A stretch of DNA of 52,148 nt from a virus, in IMG/VR virus record IMGVR_UViG_3300037137_001787, positions 1 to 52,148 of that record. One strand, written 5' to 3'. A program made the translations under genes and the position numbers. Within the stretch, counting starts at the first letter, position 1. Each line of letters opens with the position of its first letter. Below are positions 46,237-52,148 of the stretch, in pieces. The notes under the pieces are model-generated. The model saw nothing but the letters and a program-made list of their open reading frames with translations. It made no database searches and was not told the DNA's origin.

Positions 46237-47250
46237 TTAAGTCGCGTTGGGGTATGTGGTCGTATTATTGTAGACGTCTATCCTTATAGAATATGTTGCG
46301 GTCTTATCAATCATAGGAATGAAATCAACCACCGGTTCTATTGTCCCTTCACCATCAACAGCCCTCTCATATGTTGTGAATACACCACGAGGAAATACTA
46401 TTTCCATCTTGTAATTGCTTCCATTACCTGATGGAATAGCAACACCAGTATCAAGAACTATACCTAATGACGTTTCAGTTCCCGCTTCAAAATCAGCGAT
46501 ACGATGAGTTGTCCTGAGTTTTGTTACGAAGTTCACCGCAGTTCTGACTTTTCCATCAACAATATCATCTGTGTATCCAAGCTGGTCACTCTGGAAGTTA
46601 TCGGCGTTTAGATCACGCGACATATCAAATTTGGCTGAGAACGGGTCTTTCCATTGTGCCATCGCAGCTATCGTCGTAGCTCCTGCTGCACCAACGTAAA
46701 CTTTGAATCCATTGAACGCTACTGTGAGTTCATCTACTGCAAACGATGGTGATCCAGGATCAGAGCCAGTTTCGTTGGTTTGCCCCGTTGCTCTGCAATC
46801 ACAATATACTGTATCCATTCTTGGAACGAAAAGGGAAAAGGAATTGATAGCATTCCCAATATAGTTTTTGTATAATGCAGAGCTCATCCCCCCTTCATCT
46901 ATTAGTGCTTTGAAATATTTGAATGCATTACCGAATTTTAGAGTATGTTTATACTCTGAGGTTGCGCCCTGCTGTGCTGTTGTTATACTCCCCATGAACC
47001 ATTTTAGGATGTCGACAATGGTTGTCATATCAAGTTCAAACCGTAACCGTCCTGTAACGAAATGAGATATTTGTTTTGAGATACCAATTTCACTACTCGC
47101 AGCATAATCAGAAGTTACATAGTTAGGGACTTTGTGGAACCCCGCTTCATGCCTTCGTAACCATACTGATCTTTGTCCTGTGCCAAGAGTCGCCAATGCG
47201 CTCTGTTCTTTGAGAAGAATTTTACTATCTAATCCGGTGCCAACGCTCAT
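46237..47250 (-). CDS. Tail tube protein
   Basis: This 337-aa protein resembles Phage_tube_2-type major tail proteins. It has SSEIGISKQISHFVTGRLRF, KALIDEGGMSSALYKNYIGN, FAVDELTVAFNGFKVYVG and FSAKFDMSRDL, an alternating beta pattern. It would form the hollow tail through which DNA passes. It lies just before the tape-measure-position gene. Confidence 0.75.
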   Translation of the reverse strand: MSVGTGLDSKILLKEQSALATLGTGQRSVWLRRHEAGFHKVPNYVTSDYAASSEIGISKQISHFVTGRLRFELDMTTIVDILKWFMGSITTAQQGATSEYKHTLKFGNAFKYFKALIDEGGMSSALYKNYIGNAINSFSLFVPRMDTVYCDCRATGQTNETGSDPGSPSFAVDELTVAFNGFKVYVGAAGATTIAAMAQWKDPFSAKFDMSRDLNADNFQSDQLGYTDDIVDGKVRTAVNFVTKLRTTHRIADFEAGTETSLGIVLDTGVAIPSGNGSNYKMEIVFPRGVFTTYERAVDGEGTIEPVVDFIPMIDKTATYSIRIDVYNNTTTYPNAT

Positions 47251-47253
47251 ATT

Positions 47254-47928
47254 TTATGCTCCATAATATATTCCTGCTTCTATTTTAAGAATAGCAGTAT
47301 TGTAATCGGCAATCATCTGTGAAGCCATTGCGGGACTGATTCTCTGGGTTTGTTGTTCAAGTCCTCTTGCTGCACCTTTATTATCCAAAGCCCTCAATGC
47401 ATGAGCTACAGCTCCGTCCTTAATAACTATATTCTTCCAATCTGCATTGAGCGTTTGCATTGCAATCAAAGCGTATCTTATTGTTGCCATCGTGACTTCT
47501 GATGTTGCTCTGTCAAGACATAATTGAACCTGTGCGCTAGTGAGATCCCCAGACGCGCTAATAGTATAACCATACATCGTCAACCACGCTTCAACATCAG
47601 ATAATGATACTGTTGATGATAAACCAGTCCCGAAGAAATACGCTACATCGACCTGCAATGAGCTGGCATCGAAGTAATACTCGAATGTTCGTGCAGCCGT
47701 CAAAGAAAGTTTGAGATCCACACTTTCGAGTGGTAGCAATGATTTCTGATAGAATGGGGTTGTGCCAGTATCACGCCAGTTGAAGCTACAAGGGGTATCG
47801 CCGGTATTCGTGACACGGATGTCTGCGTTTGTGCTGCCCGCGGTCACACATCCGCTGAGATCGCCGGTTTTAGGACTATCTGCAGTTCCACCCGGTGTAC
47901 TGTCCAAAAATGCTGTGACTATTGACAT
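47254..47928 (-). CDS. Structural protein (possible tail terminator or adaptor)
   Basis: The 224-aa protein has a beta-rich first half (ADIRVTNTGDTPCSFNWRDT) and a helical second half (VSLSDVEAWLTMYGYTISA, then AQVQLCLDRATSEVTMATI). It starts 44 bases after the DUF2341 gene and ends just before the tail tube gene. No signal peptide. Its place suggests a head-tail joining or tail completion protein. Confidence 0.6.
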   Translation of the reverse strand: MSIVTAFLDSTPGGTADSPKTGDLSGCVTAGSTNADIRVTNTGDTPCSFNWRDTGTTPFYQKSLLPLESVDLKLSLTAARTFEYYFDASSLQVDVAYFFGTGLSSTVSLSDVEAWLTMYGYTISASGDLTSAQVQLCLDRATSEVTMATIRYALIAMQTLNADWKNIVIKDGAVAHALRALDNKGAARGLEQQTQRISPAMASQMIADYNTAILKIEAGIYYGA

Positions 47929-47971
47929 TTTATCACTACCATTATTATGATGTTGTGATATTTATGTTTAT

Positions 47972-49783
47972 TCATATCATTATCACCTGTATGAACTCTC
48001 GTATAGCTTCTCCTGCCTGCGCTGGTGAGATTGTCCACAGCCATGTAATTGAAGATGAATTGCCACTTGGATTTGTTCCAGTTGCGGTGATATTGTGCGT
48101 TCCGTTTATAAGACTTGAATTCGTGTACGAAGCAGTAGTTACAGAATTATTTGTCTGGATAGATGTGCTGTTCCAATACCAAGAAACATTCACAGTTTGA
48201 TTCCATGTCGCTGTAAATGTTCGATATGTTGAGTTTGAGATGATTGATGGTGATGATGCTATTTCCACCGCTCCCAATTGTGCTGTCGGCTCAGGCGAGG
48301 CGTATTTGCGGACACGAACATCGTCTAAAGCAATTTGCTGTCCTTGCCCAGAATTTCCGTAGTTGGCAAAGCCTATTTTTCCAGCGGGCAAAACATTGTT
48401 TGTCCACGTATTTGTTACTCCCCTGTACAGGTATGTAATGTTCCCTGTGTCATTTATTGTAAGCTTGAAATTTTCCCATGTGTTTAGCGAACCGCCAACA
48501 AGGTTAGCACCAGGGCTTAAATCAGTTCTGGTCCCGCCGTTCATATATACAGGAATCACAATGCCGTCAGTCAATTCGAGATAATAAATGATATAATATG
48601 TATTATCGGTTGAATGCCTGAAAGTTATCCCAGGATAGCGTTGTATGTGATTGACCCTGCCTTCATACACTGTGGACAGAGAACTCGCCATTGCGGTAGC
48701 ATAAGCTGCTGTATGAAATTTGCCATCAGTATCTGGTATCGTTGATTTTAAGTATCTGGTACTGTCAGTTGGCATAGATAATGTTGCCGTTGAGCCTGCT
48801 GTCCACCCATTGTAATTTCCATCCTCAAAATCATCAAAAAACTTAAACGTATTCGTGCCGTTGCTCGTGAATGCTCCAGGCACAATGTAAAGATAATATG
48901 TATTATTTGTCCACACCGATGCTGGTATAGATGATAAATTCATCCAGAGATTAATATAGCTTCCATTAATCGAGCTGCTGTTGTCAATCCATAATGGCTG
49001 CACAGTGCCATCAGTATCATTGATTATCAGGAAATCTGAACCATTGCCTGCCATAATGCTTGCATTAATGGTAATATTTGCGGGAACTTCGAAGTGAGTC
49101 AGTGTATTTGCATTTCCTGTATTGTTCACTTTGATTGGATATTTCCATGTTGCAGAACCATTCCACCAGGTCAGCTCCTTAATACTCGCACCCATAAACT
49201 TAGGCTTGAGAAGGATAGAAAACTCCCCTATCTCTGGCATCTTTTTTGTCACTTTGATAAATGTTAGTATTTGTCCTGCTTGTATTTTCTTATTTGTAGG
49301 AGTAAACAAGCTTTGGTTTATTCGAGTTCTATTCTCAGTATGATTGCCTACCACAACCTGAATAGTATAATTATTCCAGATGGTTTCATTGAGTCCTGTC
49401 TGATTATTATATCTTTCTTCAGACGTGTTCTGCCAACTCGGTTCAGTATCGTCAATGACAATCATGTAATTCTCTAATACTTGAGAATACCATGTTGTTG
49501 ATAATTCTGACGACCTGCTTTTCCCTTTGTGAACTTCATAATCTTCACCGAAATCATCAAGAACAGAAAAATCATAATTATAGTTGCTGGTGACTATGAT
49601 TTTCTCTCGCATTTCAACGATATTAGAAGATAATATTTCTCCTTGTATTGAAAACCATTTTTGTGAGTTTTTATAAATGGTTGCCGTTTTATTCTGCTCG
49701 TCCCAATTATAATAATCAATAGCAGCAAAGGCTTGGACACTCAGGATGCTCAGAAGTATAATACCTGTAAGAAGGAGTTTCAT
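47972..49783 (-). CDS. Secreted DUF2341/Ig-like surface protein
   Basis: This 603-aa protein has a signal peptide (residues 1-20, ending VQAFA). An N-terminal domain of about 190 residues comes next. A DUF2341 domain follows (WKYPIKVNNTGNANTLTHFE, LWIDNSSSINGSYINLWM), then a LamG-fold part (FFDDFEDGNYNGWTAG, LDDVRVRKY) and an Ig/PKD-like end (VNVSWYWNSTSI). It has many N-x-S/T sites. This is a typical archaeal cell-surface layout, here inside a virus structural operon. It could be a receptor-binding or host-coating protein. Confidence 0.82.
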   Translation of the reverse strand: MKLLLTGIILLSILSVQAFAAIDYYNWDEQNKTATIYKNSQKWFSIQGEILSSNIVEMREKIIVTSNYNYDFSVLDDFGEDYEVHKGKSRSSELSTTWYSQVLENYMIVIDDTEPSWQNTSEERYNNQTGLNETIWNNYTIQVVVGNHTENRTRINQSLFTPTNKKIQAGQILTFIKVTKKMPEIGEFSILLKPKFMGASIKELTWWNGSATWKYPIKVNNTGNANTLTHFEVPANITINASIMAGNGSDFLIINDTDGTVQPLWIDNSSSINGSYINLWMNLSSIPASVWTNNTYYLYIVPGAFTSNGTNTFKFFDDFEDGNYNGWTAGSTATLSMPTDSTRYLKSTIPDTDGKFHTAAYATAMASSLSTVYEGRVNHIQRYPGITFRHSTDNTYYIIYYLELTDGIVIPVYMNGGTRTDLSPGANLVGGSLNTWENFKLTINDTGNITYLYRGVTNTWTNNVLPAGKIGFANYGNSGQGQQIALDDVRVRKYASPEPTAQLGAVEIASSPSIISNSTYRTFTATWNQTVNVSWYWNSTSIQTNNSVTTASYTNSSLINGTHNITATGTNPSGNSSSITWLWTISPAQAGEAIREFIQVIMI

Positions 49784-49785
49784 GT

Positions 49786-50490
49786 TTAATCCTCCAGATA
49801 ATCTAAATCAAGTGTTGCAAGTTTGACCGTATCCGTGCTGTTCACTTGTATAGTGAACCAATCCCCTCTGGATACTGTAGTAGTCCATCCCGCAAGAGTA
49901 GTATTCTGGACTTTATTAGCATTGCTCAAAGTAACGGGAGTTCCGCCAGTGATACTATCATCTGAAGTTGGAGGAAAATTAGCATAAGTGTCTTTCCAGA
50001 TATTTACTGTCATGTTGCCTGTTTCATTCGTGACAAGCGTAGCCATTTGGAGGGTGCCATTTTTACCAACCCTGAAATGTCCTTTTACTCCAGTTGTAAT
50101 AACTGAGTCACCGCCAGAAATTATGAAGGGAATATTAAAGCGTCTCTGATTATTATCAAGTCTGGCGGATGGAAGCGTATCTGTTGCAAGAGTCAGGCTT
50201 CTATTCACAGTGGTATTCGTTACGAATCCCTGCCCCGTGATATTCGTCCAGTAATCACTAATATTCTGAGTATAGATTCCAGTGCCATATCTTCCACTTC
50301 CAATAGTACCGCCAGTAAACTCACCAATATCCGTCTTGTTTCCTTTCAGGTTATTTGTGGCATTCTGAGCATCCTGCTGTTCCTGCAAGCCGTCCACCTG
50401 CGATATGTGCAGTTTTGCTTCGTTGGTTATTGCATTGGCTGCTCCAATGAGAAATAACAGACCCACAATTAATATTACATGGTTTTTCAT
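49786..50490 (-). CDS. Secreted tail-fibre-like protein
   Basis: This 234-aa protein has a signal peptide (ending IGAANA), then a fibre-type start (ISQVDGLQEQQDAQNATNNL) and GGTIGSGRYGTGIYTQNI. It ends in a domain like phage fibre knobs (RGDWFTIQVNSTDTVKLATL). It lies directly downstream of a TnpB insertion and upstream of the DUF2341 gene by 2 bases, with a good ATTAGGAGATG ribosome site. It resembles in style the 784-aa fibre at 2944. Confidence 0.78.
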   Translation of the reverse strand: MKNHVILIVGLLFLIGAANAITNEAKLHISQVDGLQEQQDAQNATNNLKGNKTDIGEFTGGTIGSGRYGTGIYTQNISDYWTNITGQGFVTNTTVNRSLTLATDTLPSARLDNNQRRFNIPFIISGGDSVITTGVKGHFRVGKNGTLQMATLVTNETGNMTVNIWKDTYANFPPTSDDSITGGTPVTLSNANKVQNTTLAGWTTTVSRGDWFTIQVNSTDTVKLATLDLDYLED

Positions 50491-50506
50491 CTTGTCATCT
50501 CCTAAT

Positions 50507-51905
50507 GTGACATCCTCCCCCCCCCTGAAGGGACGGGGCTTCCTGTTTCGTTGATCGGGCTTGCTATGTTCGACATAGTATCGGCTCGATCTCCACAGGC
50601 GTAAATTCGGTACTGTCCGTACCTACATTCTTGCATTTGCCTCTATTTTCTATTAGTATTGCTGAAACGTGATCCCTGTTGAGTACAAGACCACAGGAAG
50701 GACATGAGTGTATCCTTACTGACAGGTCTTTAGGTACAGGATATCCACAAACACATGTCTGTGACGTTCCATTAGGATTGACCTGAATGACTGATTTCCC
50801 AGCTTCTTCCGCTTTGGATATCGTCATCCTGATCAACTGACCCCAACCAGCATCCGAGATACTCTTAGCAAGACAATGATTCTTGACCATGTTATTGATA
50901 TGTAATTTCTCGAATACGATCCGGTCAAAATTATTAACAAGCATTCTGCTTGTCTTATGAGCAAAATCTTTTCTCTGGTTCCTGATTTTCCTGTGCACTC
51001 TGGCTACCTTGATCCTCTGTTTATTTCTGTTCTTTGATCTGAGTTTCTTTTTTGATAGTTGTCTCTGTTCATGGATGAGTTTCTCTTCTGACAATCTCAG
51101 GAACTTCGGGGGTTCTATCTGGTCTCCATTACTCAAGGTCAAAAGAGATTTCAAACCAACATCGATGCCTATTATGGTTTCTACAGGAATCTTCTTGATC
51201 TCTCGATCTATTTCGGTTGTGAATATCACATACCACTGATCCACATCCTTCTTGATGGTACATGTCTTGATCTTCCCTTCAATTTCCCTGTGTAAGAATA
51301 TCCTGATGTTACCTATCTTCGACAGGTTGAGCTTTCCATCCTCGATTCCAAACCCTTTTTGTGGATACGTAAACGTATTATATCTATTTCTTCCTTTGAA
51401 ACGGGGATAGCCATTTCCTCCAAAGAAATTCAGAAAACTTCTATCCAGTCTCTTCAGGACGTTCTGCAGAACTTGTGAGAATACTTCTTTCTGAAAAGGG
51501 GTTTTCGATCCGGGAAGATCGTTTGCCTGATCTTCATATTTTATCCATTCCGGTTTTCCCCATGGAATTATTCCAAAATCCCGTTCGAGATTGTTTAGTT
51601 CTGCTTCTCTTCTTCGTTCTTCCAGAGCATCATTGTAAAGATGACGACATGTGGAAAGTGTTCTGTTCAGTTTAACTTCCTGATTCTTGTTCGGGTATAT
51701 CCTGAACTGGTATGCTTTCTTCATGTTATCAGTCTCCGTAATATCTATATTGTTTCGATGCATTATATAGTTTATGCCCGTCCCGTAATCAGTCTTCGCA
51801 AACTGTTTTTCCGGGACGGGTATTATTATTTTCATGGTTTTCTATCGCCGTTATGAGTGGGGGTACGATTCATCCCCGCCCTGAAGGAACGGGGTTTTCT
51901 CTACC
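50507..51905 (-). mobile_element. TnpB-only IS200/IS605-family element (copy 2)
   Basis: Read on the minus strand, the left end has GGGGTTGAGGGGTAGAG, AAAACCCCG and a GC hairpin near 51870-51895, matching the left end of the 13.9 kb element. The right end reads GGGGAGGATGTCAC and finishes near 50507. No tnpA. The insertion lies between the LamG gene and the secreted fibre gene and supplies the LamG stop codon. Confidence 0.78.
50564..51724 (-). CDS. tnpB: TnpB RNA-guided nuclease (copy 2) with a shortened zinc knuckle
   Basis: The start at 51724 (MKKAYQFRIYPNKNQ) aligns with the 14.1 kb copy; a longer frame to 51835 has no counterpart there. Catalytic residues are present: Asp in GIDVGLKS, Glu in IVFEKLHI and Asp in LNRDHVSAIL. 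The first zinc pair reads CVC instead of C-x-x-C (QTCVCGYPV), so the knuckle may not bind zinc normally. The C-terminus diverges from the other copy after the last RuvC motif. Confidence 0.88.
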   Translation of the reverse strand: MKKAYQFRIYPNKNQEVKLNRTLSTCRHLYNDALEERRREAELNNLERDFGIIPWGKPEWIKYEDQANDLPGSKTPFQKEVFSQVLQNVLKRLDRSFLNFFGGNGYPRFKGRNRYNTFTYPQKGFGIEDGKLNLSKIGNIRIFLHREIEGKIKTCTIKKDVDQWYVIFTTEIDREIKKIPVETIIGIDVGLKSLLTLSNGDQIEPPKFLRLSEEKLIHEQRQLSKKKLRSKNRNKQRIKVARVHRKIRNQRKDFAHKTSRMLVNNFDRIVFEKLHINNMVKNHCLAKSISDAGWGQLIRMTISKAEEAGKSVIQVNPNGTSQTCVCGYPVPKDLSVRIHSCPSCGLVLNRDHVSAILIENRGKCKNVGTDSTEFTPVEIEPILCRT

Positions 51906-52148
51906 CCTCAACCCCGCTTCTATAACTCCTGAACGTATTAACATAACTATAAACGATATTTCCTGCAACTGCTGCGCTCTGAACCGTTAAGGTATAAATT
52001 GGTGTATTATTCCAGTTATTTGCATTATCAAAGGCATACCATCTATAACCAATTACTGCTCCAACTGTTGAATTTAATGTTTTGCTTACATTTGCCCATT
52101 GTGGTGTTGCAGTCCAGTTTACTGCACTATCATTAACCCAAGTCCCAG
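51901..52148 (-). CDS. Secreted LamG-domain protein, C-terminal part (starts at 1925 across the junction)
   Basis: On the circle this is the 3' end of the gene that begins at 1925; 52022-52148 repeats 1-127. The last segment codes for the end of an Ig-like domain (YRWYAFDNANNWNNTPIYTL), then VYSYVNTFRSYRS and GVEG before TAG at 51901. The GGGGT(T)GAGGGGTAG that gives the last residues and the stop is part of the TnpB element end, so the native C-terminus has been cut off. Confidence 0.85.
   Translation of the reverse strand, partial: GTWVNDSAVNWTATPQWANVSKTLNSTVGAVIGYRWYAFDNANNWNNTPIYTLTVQSAAVAGNIVYSYVNTFRSYRSGVEG
52022..52148. repeat. Terminal direct repeat, right copy
   Basis: Identical to 1-127. 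It marks the overlap of the circular contig and should be counted once. Confidence 0.95.

Overview
The window is a complete circular genome of about 52,021 bp. Its last 127 bases (52022-52148) repeat its first 127 (1-127), the signature of a circular contig, and a secreted LamG-type gene runs through the junction. It encodes a tailed (HK97-fold) virus of an archaeon. The evidence is a terminase large subunit, portal, protease-scaffold and HK97 capsid protein, combined with archaeal habits: AT-rich TATA-like promoters, many small ribbon-helix-helix and zinc-ribbon proteins, N-glycosylation-rich DUF2341/LamG surface proteins, many IS200/IS605 TnpB genes, and a 7-deazaguanine pathway without preQ0 synthesis genes (archaea make preQ0 for archaeosine). 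A methanogen or ANME-like euryarchaeon (Methanosarcinales type) is a plausible host, but this is inference. No integrase, tRNA gene or CRISPR array was seen.

Late region (minus strand, read 13.8 kb down to 1, then 52.0 down to 38.4 kb). The order is: possible small terminase, TerL, portal, 53-aa HTH protein, protease-scaffold, decoration protein, major capsid protein, connector-size proteins, an XhlA/holin-like membrane group, and a run of seven proteins with Sec-type signal peptides including tail-fibre-like proteins. This is followed by a structural protein, tail tube, a 903-aa tape-measure or ejection-type protein, a baseplate-like protein, fibres, and a terminal cassette of overlapping small genes with a candidate cysteine peptidase and a one-TM protein. 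A TnpB element (50.5-51.9 kb) interrupts this operon and supplies the stop codon of the LamG gene.

13.9-18.7 kb: another TnpB element, then a minus-strand operon with a DpdA-like DNA transglycosylase, a QueF-type reductase and a GNAT acetyltransferase. Together these suggest viral DNA carrying preQ1, possibly acylated. Next come three small genes and an RHH regulator with its own repeats. 18.6-19.16 kb is a non-coding control region with two mirrored operators and GCGC-rich repeats, a candidate replication origin.

19.2-38.3 kb: early region, mostly plus strand. It holds an HNH endonuclease, many tiny overlapping genes, a minus-strand primase-SF3 helicase (927 aa), an AbrB-like protein, a complete IS605 element (tnpA+tnpB), then about 600 bp that look like a large ornate non-coding RNA. 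After that come a protein with a recombination-directionality-factor-like domain, an ASCH protein plus a DUF5131 radical-SAM-like protein, a MazG-like protein, a third-type TnpB, and a string of small genes separated by related hairpins, including an XPF-type nuclease and a SAM methyltransferase.

The most notable signals are the ornate RNA at 28.1-28.7 kb, the DpdA/QueF/GNAT operon, a 25-unit pentanucleotide array (NNRTC) beside terL, the cluster of secreted fibre proteins, and the hairpin-separated gene cassettes.
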